Source: Novosphingobium sp. AP12
Lineage (GTDB): Bacteria; Pseudomonadota; Alphaproteobacteria; Sphingomonadales; Sphingomonadaceae
DNA: 64,000 nucleotides
NCBI RefSeq assembly: GCF_000281975.1
Contig: NZ_AKKE01000171.1
Span: 30,885 to 94,884 of the forward strand
Reading direction: 5' to 3'
Below are positions 44,595-53,172 of this stretch, piece after piece. Numbering within the stretch: position 1 is the first letter of the stretch; each line of letters opens with the position of its first letter. The position numbers and the translations under genes are program-made. A model generated the notes under the pieces. The model saw only the letters and a program-made list of their open reading frames with translations, made no database searches and had not been told where the DNA came from.

Positions 44595-45311
44595 TTATTC
44601 CGTCGGCTTGCTGGCGGCCACGTCGAGCGACAGGACTTGCCGCATCTCGCCGCTCTTGCGCAGCGATACCGAGACCGTGCGGCTGTTGTCGGGCGCGACG
44701 TCGTAGGACCAGCTCAAGGTCCCGTCGTCGGAGCGGCCGAAGCCCTGCTGCGCCGCGAGGCCCGACTTTTCCTGGACCACGATGGCGCCTTCCGGCAGCG
44801 GGGCACCGGGGCGCTCGGTGCAATCCGCGACCGAGGCGGAGAGCATGTCGGGCTCCTTCAGCGGCTCGGCGAGAGTATCACCCTGGTCCAGCACCCAGCG
44901 GTACTTGCCCTTTTTCACCTGTTTCCAGATCGTCGTGAAATAGCCGGTCGAACCGTCTGGCTGCTGCCATGCGCCCTTGGTGACGCCGAGGGTGCCGTCG
45001 CAGCTCATCCAGACCTGATGGGCCTGCCACTGCACCGGCGCGGCGGGCTCCTTGCGGCCGCTGAGCCACGCTTTCGCATAGACGGCGCGCGGGGTGAACA
45101 TGACGGCACTATCATCCGCATACTCGCGGAAGGCGGTCCACTGCCCCTTCTCGCGCGCCATGCGGGCGAAGGCGATCTCGGCGGCGACGAGCGCGCTGGG
45201 GTTCGCGGTGCCGGTGCCCGGCGGCGGCATGCGGCGGTGTTCGGCGTGGACCGGGGAAGCCAACGCGCCCGCCAGCGCAAGAAGCGCCAGGGCGGGCGCG
45301 ACGCGCTTCAA
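44595..45311 (-). CDS. Secreted NTF2/SnoaL-like protein
   Basis: 238 residues with a signal peptide (LALLALAGALASPVHA). The mature part resembles a DUF4440/NTF2-like fold: AAEIAFARMAREKGQWTAFREYADDSAVMF then WLSGRKEP, VTKGAW and TIWKQVKKGKYRWVLDQGD. Two Cys (SCDG and DCTE) could pair. The ligand or substrate is unknown. Its start overlaps the folD stop by 4 bases (ATGA), so it is translationally coupled to folD, with which it has no obvious metabolic link. Confidence 0.75.
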   Translation of the reverse strand: MKRVAPALALLALAGALASPVHAEHRRMPPPGTGTANPSALVAAEIAFARMAREKGQWTAFREYADDSAVMFTPRAVYAKAWLSGRKEPAAPVQWQAHQVWMSCDGTLGVTKGAWQQPDGSTGYFTTIWKQVKKGKYRWVLDQGDTLAEPLKEPDMLSASVADCTERPGAPLPEGAIVVQEKSGLAAQQGFGRSDDGTLSWSYDVAPDNSRTVSVSLRKSGEMRQVLSLDVAASKPTE

Positions 45312-46204
45312 AGGACGCTCTCGTCGATCTCGAGGCCCATGTTGCGGTGCGCGGCGACGATCGTGTTGCGCAGGAGCACGGCGATGGTCATCGGGCCGAC
45401 CCCGCCCGGCACCGGGGTGATCGCGCCTGCGACCTCGGACGCGGAGGCGAAATCGACGTCGCCGACCAGCCTGGTCTTGCCTTCCTCGGCGCCGGGCACG
45501 CGGTTAATGCCCACGTCGATGACGGTGGCGCCGGGCTTGAGCCATTCGCCCTTGACCATCTCCGGGCGGCCAACGGCGGCAATGACGATGTCGGCGCGGC
45601 GCACCGCTTCGGGCAGGTCTTTCGTGCGGCTGTGCGCGACGGTGACGGTGCAGCTTTCGGCGAGCAGGAGCTGGGCCATCGGCTTGCCGACGATGTTCGA
45701 GCGCCCGATCACCACCGCGTCGAGGCCCGAGAGCGAGCCCAGCTTGTCCTTGAGCAGCATCACGCAGCCAAGCGGCGTGCAGGGCACGAAGCCCGGCAGC
45801 CCCGTGGCGAGGCGCCCAACGTTGACGACGTGGAACCCGTCGACGTCTTTGTCGGGGTTGATGGTGGCGATGACCTTGGCCTCGTCCATGTGGCCGGGCA
45901 GCGGCAGCTGGACTAGGATGCCGTCCACCGCCGGGTCATTGTTCAGCTGCTCGACCACCGCCAGCAGGTCCGCTTCGGAAGTATCGACGGGCAGCTTGTG
46001 CTCGAAGCTCTCCATCCCGCAGGCCACGGTCTGCTTGCCCTTATTGCGCACGTAGACCTGGCTTGCAGGGTCTTCGCCAACGAGCACCACTGCGAGGCCG
46101 GCCTTGCGGTTCGCCTTTTCCAGGAAGCCCGCCGCCACTTCGGCGACGCGGGCGCGCAGGTTCTCGGCAAAGGCCTTGCCGTCGATGATCGCTGCCTCGC
46201 CCAT
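45308..46204 (-). CDS. folD: Bifunctional methylenetetrahydrofolate dehydrogenase/cyclohydrolase
   Basis: 298 residues. Interconverts methylene-, methenyl- and formyl-tetrahydrofolate. Blocks seen: YVRNKGKQTVACGM with the catalytic Lys, VDGILVQLPLPGHMD, NADP site VIGRSNIVGKPMAQLL and PGGVGPMTIAVLL. It overlaps yggT by one coupling ATGA. Normal length; catalytic residues intact. Confidence 0.96.
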   Translation of the reverse strand: MGEAAIIDGKAFAENLRARVAEVAAGFLEKANRKAGLAVVLVGEDPASQVYVRNKGKQTVACGMESFEHKLPVDTSEADLLAVVEQLNNDPAVDGILVQLPLPGHMDEAKVIATINPDKDVDGFHVVNVGRLATGLPGFVPCTPLGCVMLLKDKLGSLSGLDAVVIGRSNIVGKPMAQLLLAESCTVTVAHSRTKDLPEAVRRADIVIAAVGRPEMVKGEWLKPGATVIDVGINRVPGAEEGKTRLVGDVDFASASEVAGAITPVPGGVGPMTIAVLLRNTIVAAHRNMGLEIDESVL

Positions 46205-46497
46205 CAGTAATAGGCCCGCGCGAGGTTGCCGAGGATGATTTGCAGGATGGTCAGGCCGATGATCAGCACCATGGGCGAGAAGTCGATAGCGCCGGTGTTA
46301 GGCATGATCTTGCGGATCGGCCGCAGCATCGGCTCGAGGATCGCGTTGAGAGCCGTGTAGACGGCGGAAACGAACTGGTTGTGCATGTTGACCACGTTGA
46401 ACGCGATCAGCAGGCCGAGCACGAACTGCACGATGACCACGAAAACGATGATGTTTATGAGGTAATCGACGATCTGGTAGAGGGTGACGAACAGCAA
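46204..46497 (-). CDS. YggT family membrane protein
   Basis: 97 residues, two hydrophobic YGGT segments (YLINIIVFVVIVQFVLGLLI and VLIIGLTILQIILGNL) around the conserved loop with EPMLRPIRKIMPNTGAIDFSP. YggT proteins are linked to membrane/osmotic functions or cell division (YlmG). The start is a TTG at 46497 with AGGAG 6 bases upstream; longer forms lose the family pattern. Overlaps folD (ATGA). Confidence 0.9.
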   Translation of the reverse strand: MLFVTLYQIVDYLINIIVFVVIVQFVLGLLIAFNVVNMHNQFVSAVYTALNAILEPMLRPIRKIMPNTGAIDFSPMVLIIGLTILQIILGNLARAYY

Positions 46498-46654
46498 CGT
46501 CGGCTCCTTTGGTGCGCGGGGCGCGCGTCTAGGTCGCGCTGATAGCCGAGCGGGCGGTATCCCGGCAAGGGTGCGTCCACCACGGATGCATCGGGATCGA
46601 CGAAAATGGCAGGCTCGGCGCGCTTCGCTGAGTTCGACGCCCCGGTCCATGTCT

Positions 46655-46680
46655 CGTCATCCCCGCGAAGGCAGGAATCG
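46655..46680 (+). repeat. Diverged copy of the GIY-YIG-flanking repeat
   Basis: CGTCATCCCCGCGAAGGCAG plus six bases matches 16442-16467 except for about four positions. It lies in the gap between yggT and a lipoprotein gene, with no nuclease gene beside it. Confidence 0.65.
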
Positions 46681-46730
46681 ATCTCACGCCCGTCCAACTC
46701 GACGCGGCATCAGCTGGGTTCCGGTTCCCG

Positions 46731-47282
46731 TCACTGCGTCAGCGTGGACGTCCGCTCGATGCGCCAGTTGAGCTGTTCCTCGCTCGCGCCCGGCACGTCG
46801 TTGACGCGGCGCAGGACGATGGTGCCGCGCTTGGAGGGCCGGCCGTCGCCGAAGTCCACGACCAGTGGCGCTTCGTAGTAGAGCGAGCCGGCCGCGCCTT
46901 CCATGTCGCCCTTGCCGACCGCGAGCTTGGGCCCCGCCTTGCCGCCGAACTCCGCCTCCAGCTTGGCAGGGGTCATCTGCGCGTCGAGGCTCCACGCCTT
47001 GGCGCCGCTTGTCCAGTCGCCGACGCGGATGGCGCTGACGTAGTAGCGCAGCAGGCGTTCGGGGTCGCGGCGCTCGGCCAGCGCGGCCATGTCCAGCGTG
47101 GAATCCGCTACGGGGGCGCCGGTGGCATCCCCGCCAGGCGCATCGTCGACCACCGCACCGCTGGCATCGGAAGCCGCGTCCGCGCTCGCGCCATCGCTGG
47201 GCCCGCCCGGCGTCTTGTCGCAGGCGGCGAGCAGGAGCGCCGAGCCCGAGAGAGCAATTGCGAGTGCGGCTGTGATACGCAT
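46731..47282 (-). CDS. Lipoprotein of unknown function
   Basis: 183 residues. Signal with lipobox LLAAC (Cys21), then a Gly/Asp/Ala-rich linker (about 25-60), then a folded part beginning ERRDPERLLRYYVSAI with AKAWSLDAQMTPAKLEAEFGG and VDFGDGRPSKRGTIVLRRVND. No family that I can name. It probably resides in the outer or inner membrane facing the periplasm. It is 63 bases from argB on the same strand. Confidence 0.7.
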   Translation of the reverse strand: MRITAALAIALSGSALLLAACDKTPGGPSDGASADAASDASGAVVDDAPGGDATGAPVADSTLDMAALAERRDPERLLRYYVSAIRVGDWTSGAKAWSLDAQMTPAKLEAEFGGKAGPKLAVGKGDMEGAAGSLYYEAPLVVDFGDGRPSKRGTIVLRRVNDVPGASEEQLNWRIERTSTLTQ

Positions 47283-47344
47283 GTGCTTGAAAGTGCCTTT
47301 CAGTTGGCAGGTTCCCCCAAGGAACGATGGACCGCGGAAGATTG

Positions 47345-48244
47345 TCAGCCCGCCCGGATCAGGGTGCCCGCACCTTCCTGCGTGAATATTTCCAGCAACA
47401 TGGCATGCGATACCCGTCCGTCAAGCACGACCGCCGCCTCGCAGCCCGCCTCGACCGCGTGGATGCAGGTCTCGAGCTTGGGAATCATGCCGCCGCTGAT
47501 CGTGCCGTCGGCCTTGAGCTTCTCGATCGCGGCGGGGGTGAGGTCGGTAAGCAGCTCGCCCCGCTTGTCGAGCACGCCCGCCACGTCGGTCAGCAGGAAC
47601 AGGCGCGAGGCGCCGAGCGCGGCGGCGATGGCGCCGGCCATCGTGTCGGCGTTGACGTTGTAGGTCTTGCCGTCCGGCCCCGGCGCGATCGGCGCGATGA
47701 CCGGGATCATGCCGGCGGCGGAAATGGTGTCGATCACGGTAGTGTCGATCGTCTCGGGCTCGCCCACGAAGCCGAGGTCGACGACCTGCTCGATCAGGCT
47801 GTCGGGATCCTTGCGGGTACGCTCGACCTTGCGCGCCGTCACCATGCCGCCGTCCTTGCCAGAAACGCCCATGGCCTTGCCGCCGGCACGCGCGATCCAG
47901 CCGACGATCTCCTTGTTGATCGCGCCCGACAGGACCATCTCGGCGACCTTGGCGGTCGCCTCGTCGGTGATGCGCAGCCCGTCGACGAAGCGGCTTTCGA
48001 CGCCCATGGTTTTCAGCATCGCGCCGATCTGCGGCCCGCCGCCGTGGACGACCACGACGTTGATGCCCACCGCCTTCAGCAGCACCACGTCCTCGGCGAA
48101 GTCGTGCGCCTTCTCGGGGTCGCCCATGGCATGCCCGCCGTACTTCACGACGAACGTGCGCCCGGCGTAGCGCTGCATGTAGGGCAGCGCGTCGACGAGG
48201 GTTTCGGCCTTGACGAGGAAGGCGGGATCGTGGGGATTCGACAT
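47345..48244 (-). CDS. argB: Acetylglutamate kinase
   Basis: 299 residues. Second enzyme of arginine synthesis, phosphorylating N-acetylglutamate. VVKYGGHAMG, VVVHGGGPQIGAML with catalytic Lys/Gly loops, NADTMAGAIAAALGA and TDVAGVLD are present. An N-terminal helix before the kinase core suggests the hexameric arginine-inhibited type. No other arg gene is close. Length normal. Confidence 0.95.
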   Translation of the reverse strand: MSNPHDPAFLVKAETLVDALPYMQRYAGRTFVVKYGGHAMGDPEKAHDFAEDVVLLKAVGINVVVVHGGGPQIGAMLKTMGVESRFVDGLRITDEATAKVAEMVLSGAINKEIVGWIARAGGKAMGVSGKDGGMVTARKVERTRKDPDSLIEQVVDLGFVGEPETIDTTVIDTISAAGMIPVIAPIAPGPDGKTYNVNADTMAGAIAAALGASRLFLLTDVAGVLDKRGELLTDLTPAAIEKLKADGTISGGMIPKLETCIHAVEAGCEAAVVLDGRVSHAMLLEIFTQEGAGTLIRAG

Positions 48245-48332
48245 GGCTTAGCGCTTTAGCCCGCTTGGCGCGATTTTGAAGGCTTTTTCGGGGGAAATTC
48301 GCCCCCGCGCGGCGGGTGGGACAAAATGTCCG

Positions 48333-48983
48333 TCAGGCGTCCAGCTTGCGGCCAAGCTTCACGAAGAACCAGATGAACGGCGGCACCATGATCGTCGAGA
48401 GCACCAGCTTCGAGATGATCTGGCCCTCCATGATCGAGAGCAGCGGCAGGCCTGTCCCCACGAACGAGATCGTGATGAACAGCACCGTGTCGATCACCTG
48501 CGACAGCATCGACGCGATCCAGGCGCGCACCAGCAGCAGGCGGCCCTTGCCCTCGGACATGCGCGAGAACAGGTAGACGTTGAGCGTCTGCGACACTCCG
48601 TAGGAGATCAGCCCCGCGAACTGCATGCGCGCGCCCTGGCCGAGCAGGCGGGCATAGGCCTCCTGGTCGCCCCAGAACGAGGCGGGCGGGACGACGTGGA
48701 TCACGAAGGTCAGCAACAGCATCGAGACGATCAGCGGGATGAAGCCGTAGCGCACCAGCCGGTTGGCGGTCTCCTTGCCGTGCAGCTCCGCGATGGCGCT
48801 CGACAGTACGACCAGCAGCAGGAAGGCGAAGATGCCCGATTCCACAGCCAGGTCGCCCAACACCGGCCAGTGGCCCAGCGAGGCGAGCTTGGTGCCCAGC
48901 ACTCCGGCCAGCACCACCAGGCCGCCATAGAGCAGCGAAAAGACGAACAGCGAGCGGGTGATAACGGGAGCGGGTCGATTCAT
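48333..48983 (-). CDS. Queuosine precursor transporter (YhhQ/VUT family)
   Basis: 216 residues, six helices. GTKLASLG, AIAELHGKETANRLVRYGF, and the late GVSQTLNVYLFSRM with DTVLFITISF are the vitamin-uptake/YhhQ pattern. It imports 7-cyano- or 7-aminomethyl-7-deazaguanine for queuosine in tRNA. No preQ riboswitch is recognised in the 144 bases upstream. It lies 88 bases upstream of argB on the same strand. Confidence 0.85.
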   Translation of the reverse strand: MNRPAPVITRSLFVFSLLYGGLVVLAGVLGTKLASLGHWPVLGDLAVESGIFAFLLLVVLSSAIAELHGKETANRLVRYGFIPLIVSMLLLTFVIHVVPPASFWGDQEAYARLLGQGARMQFAGLISYGVSQTLNVYLFSRMSEGKGRLLLVRAWIASMLSQVIDTVLFITISFVGTGLPLLSIMEGQIISKLVLSTIMVPPFIWFFVKLGRKLDA

Positions 48984-49127
48984 CCGCCATGCTCATAATG
49001 CGCGGCGCCCGATCGCACCAGAGCGCGTGGATAAATTGGAGCGGAGCCTGGACGGCAGGCTCCATGCGGCGGCGGGCTCCGCCAAAGACGGCTTGATCTC
49101 CTGCCCGTCCGGGTGCCAACTGGGGTG

Positions 49128-49529
49128 ATGAAACCACATACCCGCGCCATGATCGCCGCCTCCGCCTTCGCCCTTGTCAGCGGCAGGAAGGTCGCCGGCC
49201 TGTACGACCACTCGGCCGGGCAGGACCGGCGCATCGCCGCCGAGGGGCGAGGCGACCAGCTGCAGGGCTTCGACGGCGACCGCGCTGTGAAGTTCGGCGG
49301 CACACTTCCCGAACTCTACGACGCCGGGGACAGGACCTTCGTGGCGTTCGAGATCGACGGAACGAAAGTACGAGGCTACGACCGCGGCTCGTCCAGCTCC
49401 TTCGAGGCCGAGGTGAGCGACGGTGTGGTGCAGGTCTACGACCACGGGCAGGCGGCGTGGTTCGCCTACGACATCCAGGACGCCGATGCCGCCCAGAGCT
49501 ATCTCCGCACCGCGGAGGAGGGCCGCTAG
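49128..49529 (+). CDS. Small YD-repeat-like protein of unknown function
   Basis: 133 residues. After a short Ala-rich start the sequence has spaced aromatic-Asp turns: LYDH, GFDG, LYDA, GYDR, VYDH and AYDI, each preceded by beta-like stretches, as in small beta-propeller or tachylectin-like repeats. The end AEEGR is charged. No signal peptide is clear, and no family is recognised. Several starts are possible; the ATG at 49128 is the first. A purely structural or carbohydrate-binding role is a guess. Confidence 0.6.
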   Translation: MKPHTRAMIAASAFALVSGRKVAGLYDHSAGQDRRIAAEGRGDQLQGFDGDRAVKFGGTLPELYDAGDRTFVAFEIDGTKVRGYDRGSSSSFEAEVSDGVVQVYDHGQAAWFAYDIQDADAAQSYLRTAEEGR

Positions 49530-49598
49530 CGCCTGTTCCCGGCAAAGCTCCCGGGCGCAAGGCTTGCATAGCTCGCCCGTCGGCGCCAATCAGCCCGG

Positions 49599-50051
49599 AT
49601 GCGCATTGCTCTTTTCGAACCGGAAATCGCCGGAAACGTCGGCGCCGTCCTGCGTCTCGGCGCCTGCATGGGCGCCGCGGTGGACCTGATCGAGCCCATG
49701 GGGTTCGAGTGGGACGACCGCCGCGTCCGCCGCACCGCGATGGACTATATCGATCACGTGACCGTCACCCGCCATGCCGGTTTCGAGGCGTTCACGGCCG
49801 CCATCGCTCCGCGGCGCCTGGTGCTGTTCACGACCAAGAGCAGCTCGTCGATCTACGACTTTGCCTTCGGGCCCGACGACGTCCTGCTGTTCGGCAAGGA
49901 AAGCGCGGGCGTTCCGGCCGCCGTGGCGGACGCCTGTGACGCGCGCGTGCGCATCCCGATGCGGCCGCAGGTCCGCTCGATGAACCTAGCCTCCTCGGCG
50001 GCGCTCGCGCTGGGCGAAGCCATGCGCCAGACGGGAATCTTGCCGGGCTGA
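49599..50051 (+). CDS. trmL: tRNA (cytidine(34)-2'-O)-methyltransferase
   Basis: 150 residues. SPOUT methyltransferase that modifies the wobble base of tRNA-Leu. LFEPEIAGNVGAVLRLGA, LLFGKESAGVP (SAM knot), RIPMRPQVRSMNLASSAALAL are diagnostic. Normal length for TrmL, with no extra RNA-binding domain. It converges with the secreted protein gene at 50055, the stops being only 3 bases apart. Confidence 0.94.
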   Translation: MRIALFEPEIAGNVGAVLRLGACMGAAVDLIEPMGFEWDDRRVRRTAMDYIDHVTVTRHAGFEAFTAAIAPRRLVLFTTKSSSSIYDFAFGPDDVLLFGKESAGVPAAVADACDARVRIPMRPQVRSMNLASSAALALGEAMRQTGILPG

Positions 50052-50054
50052 CCG

Positions 50055-50528
50055 CTACCTGACAGGCCTGCCGCGCTCGTCCAGCCTCAGGTTGCCTCCG
50101 CGAAGCCGCCGGATCGCGGTCACTTTGCCGTCTGCAACGTCGTAGGCGACCGCGTCGTATGACCAGCAGCAATGTGCGGGAACCTCTCCTCCCCAGCTGC
50201 CGGCCGAATTGAAATACTCGATGAAGAGGAGGCGCCCGGTCGAAGAGAAGCCGGGCGACAGCTTGAACGACACGCCCCGGGCCGCCAGCTTCTTGCCGTA
50301 AATATCCAGCCACCGGGCCCTGGACTGCGCCACGACGCGGTCGTCCTCGGTGACGACCACATCCGCCGCTAACAGCGCGGCGTAGGCTGGCACGTCCTTG
50401 CCTTCGACGGCGCGCACCAGTTGCTCGGCGAGCACGTCCTGTCCCGGCAACGAAGGCGGAGGCGGCACCTGGGCCTCGCCGGGAGAGGCGAGCATCATCA
50501 TCGAAACAGCCACGGTTCTTTTCAACAT
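50055..50528 (-). CDS. Secreted NTF2-like protein
   Basis: 157 residues with a signal peptide (VAVSMMMLASPGEAQ). QLVRAVEGKDVPAYAALLAADVVVTEDDRVVAQSRARWLDIYG is an NTF2/DUF4440-like segment, which suggests a small-molecule-binding or isomerase-like cone fold. It has a Cys pair AHCCWS. Function unknown; similar in type to the protein at 44595 but clearly different in sequence. Confidence 0.7.
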   Translation of the reverse strand: MLKRTVAVSMMMLASPGEAQVPPPPSLPGQDVLAEQLVRAVEGKDVPAYAALLAADVVVTEDDRVVAQSRARWLDIYGKKLAARGVSFKLSPGFSSTGRLLFIEYFNSAGSWGGEVPAHCCWSYDAVAYDVADGKVTAIRRLRGGNLRLDERGRPVR

Positions 50529-50844
50529 CGCCGTCCGCCTTTCATGTGCAACTGGCCGTTGATCGAGACCACCGGAACGGCCGGTTTCTTCGCACCCGGG
50601 GGTGGATTACCCCGGCGAACTCGATACCCCTCTACGTATTCCATTGGGTGGACTGTTCCACGCGAAAGGCACGGCCGCAACGGGAGTGAGCCCGGACGGT
50701 CCGTAAACCTGTGTCAGCGTGTGACGGGGCCGCCCTATCCCCGGCCGATTGCCGTCCGGTTCGAAAATGCGCTGGCCGTCTCGCCTGCGCCCCACTAGGC
50801 TCGGCGGCTTCGTCAATCGTTTCTTCCGGGAGCCGCGCGCCTCG
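50529..50844. other. Intergenic region upstream of the NupC-type gene
   Basis: About 316 bases between divergent starts. No ORF with coding character. It must hold promoters for both genes; I recognise no operator or riboswitch. Confidence 0.4.
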
Positions 50845-52170
50845 ATGCATGTCGCCTACAGCCTGATCGGCATCGTTCTCATCATGGCGGCAGCCTTCCT
50901 GCTTTCCACCGACCGCAAGGCGATCCGCCTGCGCGTCGTCGGCGCGGCTTTCGCGTTGCAGGCGGGGCTTGCCGCGCTGGTGCTCTACGTGCCGTTCGGC
51001 AACCGCCTGCTGCGCGGCGCGGCCGGCGGCGTGGAGAGCCTGCTCGGCTATGCCCATGCTGGGGTCGACTTCCTGTTCGGCCCGCTCGCCTCGCCGGAGA
51101 TCGGCGGCACCAGCTTCGCGATCGCGGCGCTGCCGGTGATCATCTTCTTCGCCTCGCTGATCTCGATCCTCTACTACCTGCGGATCATGCCGCTGGTGGT
51201 CCGCTGGCTCGGCGGCGCGCTCGAGAAGGTGACCGGGATCAGCAAGGTCGAAAGCCTCTGCGCCGCCTCGAACATCTTCGTCGGCCAGAGCGAGGCGCCA
51301 CTGGTGATCCGCCCCTACCTCGCCTCGCTCAACCCCTCGCAGCTGTTCTGCGTGATGACGGTGGGCCTCGCGGGCGTCGCGGGTACGATCCTCGCCGCCT
51401 ATGCCTCGATGGGCATCCGCATCGACTACCTCGTCGCCGCCGCCTTCATGTCGGCGCCTGGCGGTATCTTCATGGCCAAGATGATCATGCCCGACCCGCG
51501 CCTCCCCCTTCCCGTGGAAGGCGACGTGCATGAAGGCACCGCCCCGCCCGCCGGCATGGCCGCCGCCGCGCTCAACCGCGAGGACGTGACCCACCAGCCG
51601 GGCGTCCACGTCGACGAGCCCGAAGCGGTGGAGCACGAGGAGGAAAAGCCCGCCAACATCATCATGGCCGCCTCGCAGGGCGCGCAGACCGGCGTCAAGC
51701 TGGCGGTGGCGGTGGGCGCGATGGTGCTCGCCTTCGTCGCGCTGATCGCGCTGGCCAACGGCTTCGTCGGCTGGTTCGCGGGGCTGTTCGGGTTCGCGGG
51801 CGTGACCTTCCAGTCGCTGCTGGGCTATCTCTTCGCGCCGATCTTCTACCTGCTCGCCGTGCCCGACTGGACCGAGGCGATGCACGCGGGCGGCCTGTTC
51901 GGCACCAAGATCGTGCTCAACGAGTTCGTCTCGTTCATCGAACTGGGGAAGGACGGCGTGCTCTCCCCGCGCACGGTCGCGGTGGTGACCTTCGCCCTCT
52001 GCGGCTTCGCCAACTTCTCGTCGATCGCGATCCAGATGGCGGTGACCGGCGGCCTCGCGCCCAACCAGCGGCCGATCATCGCCAGGCTGGGCCTGCGCGC
52101 GCTTGCCGCCGGCAGCCTCTCGAACCTGATGAGCGCGGCGCTGGCGGGCTTGTTCCTGACGGCGTTCTGA
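50845..52170 (+). CDS. Concentrative nucleoside transporter (NupC/CNT family)
   Basis: 441 residues. Na+- or H+-coupled nucleoside uptake. VESLCAASNIFVGQSEAPLVIRPYL is the CNT signature and GTKIVLNEFVSFIEL a second substrate block; ALCGFANFSSIAIQMAVTGGLAPNQR follows. It has the expected hydrophobic helices plus a charged loop (DVHEGTAPPAGMAAAALNREDVTHQPGVHV region) that is longer than in E. coli NupC. The ATG at 50845 fits the family start; longer forms add Arg-rich non-conserved residues. Confidence 0.92.
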   Translation: MHVAYSLIGIVLIMAAAFLLSTDRKAIRLRVVGAAFALQAGLAALVLYVPFGNRLLRGAAGGVESLLGYAHAGVDFLFGPLASPEIGGTSFAIAALPVIIFFASLISILYYLRIMPLVVRWLGGALEKVTGISKVESLCAASNIFVGQSEAPLVIRPYLASLNPSQLFCVMTVGLAGVAGTILAAYASMGIRIDYLVAAAFMSAPGGIFMAKMIMPDPRLPLPVEGDVHEGTAPPAGMAAAALNREDVTHQPGVHVDEPEAVEHEEEKPANIIMAASQGAQTGVKLAVAVGAMVLAFVALIALANGFVGWFAGLFGFAGVTFQSLLGYLFAPIFYLLAVPDWTEAMHAGGLFGTKIVLNEFVSFIELGKDGVLSPRTVAVVTFALCGFANFSSIAIQMAVTGGLAPNQRPIIARLGLRALAAGSLSNLMSAALAGLFLTAF

Positions 52171-52261
52171 CGCCGCACGTCGGGGCGATCTCGCCCGGCG
52201 GCGTCTGGACAAGATCGCCGGGCACCGCTCATCTCCCGGCCAAACGGTGATGGAGAGAACG

Positions 52262-53038
52262 ATGCCCGAGCGATTCCGCGAGACTTACGGCCCCGTGGCG
52301 CTGGTGACCGGCGCATCGTCGGGCATCGGCCTCGCCATCGCCGAGGAACTGGCGGAGCGCGGGCTGGACCTCGTGCTCACCGCGCGGCGGACCGACCGGC
52401 TCGACGCGCTGGCCGAGCGGCTGCTGTCCTCCCACGGCATCCGCACCACCGTGCTGGGCTGCGACCTCGCCGATCCCGAGGCGCCCGCGCGCATAGTCGA
52501 GACCACGCAGGGCACCGACATCGGCCTCGTCGTCAGCAACGCCGGCTTCAACGTCAAGGGCGCCTTCGAGAGCACCGACGCCGCTGCCATGGCCCGGATG
52601 CTCATGGTCAACTGCCACGCCCCAATGCAGCTGGCGCATGGGATGATCCCGAGGCTCAAGGCGCGGGGGCGCGGCGGCATCCTGTTCACCGCCTCGGTCG
52701 AGGGCCTGATCGGCTGCCCTTACTCCGCCGCCTATTCGGCCTCGAAGGCGCTGGTCGTGGCGCTGGGCGAAGGGCTCTGGGGCGAGATGATCGGCACCGG
52801 GATCGACGTACTGACGCTGTGTCCCGGGGCTACCGAATCGGAAGCGACCGCGGGGATGGAAGGCCTCGCCAACCTTCAGAGCGCTCCCGAAGTCGCGAAG
52901 CTGGCGCTCGACAACCTGCGCGAGGGACCGACCTTCGTTCCCCACGCCCACTACCGCGAAATGTTCGAACGATTGCGCGCCATGCCCCGCCGCGAGGCTC
53001 TGGCAGGCATGGCCGAGGGCATGCGCCGCCGCGCCTGA
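52262..53038 (+). CDS. Short-chain dehydrogenase/reductase
   Basis: 258 residues. The classical SDR fold has the nucleotide loop TGASSGIG, NAGFN after strand 4, a catalytic Tyr and Lys in YSAAYSASKA and the preceding Ser in FTASVEG. The cofactor is probably NADP(H) because of the Arg pair after strand 2 (TARRTDR). The substrate is unknown. It has GGAGA a few bases upstream of its ATG. It lies 135 bases before the CHAT gene on the same strand but looks like an ordinary oxidoreductase. Confidence 0.9.
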   Translation: MPERFRETYGPVALVTGASSGIGLAIAEELAERGLDLVLTARRTDRLDALAERLLSSHGIRTTVLGCDLADPEAPARIVETTQGTDIGLVVSNAGFNVKGAFESTDAAAMARMLMVNCHAPMQLAHGMIPRLKARGRGGILFTASVEGLIGCPYSAAYSASKALVVALGEGLWGEMIGTGIDVLTLCPGATESEATAGMEGLANLQSAPEVAKLALDNLREGPTFVPHAHYREMFERLRAMPRREALAGMAEGMRRRA

Positions 53039-53172
53039 CCCTGAATTGCGGGGGCGGCGGCCCATGACGACATTCGTCATGAACAAGTCGCCCCGATTGC
53101 GGCATTGTCGGATCGACTGCAATTCCAGGCGACCGGCCTTTACGTGCCCGGCCGCGTGAGGGGGATATCACG

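Noticed and set aside
43953..46055. 700-codon frame opposite marC, the NTF2-like gene and folD
   Set aside because: Covers three recognisable genes on the other strand, has no motif, and no ribosome site.
52262..53038. SDR gene as part of the CHAT module
   Set aside because: Ordinary NADP oxidoreductase, with 134 bases of non-coding sequence before the CHAT gene; no motif links it to the module.
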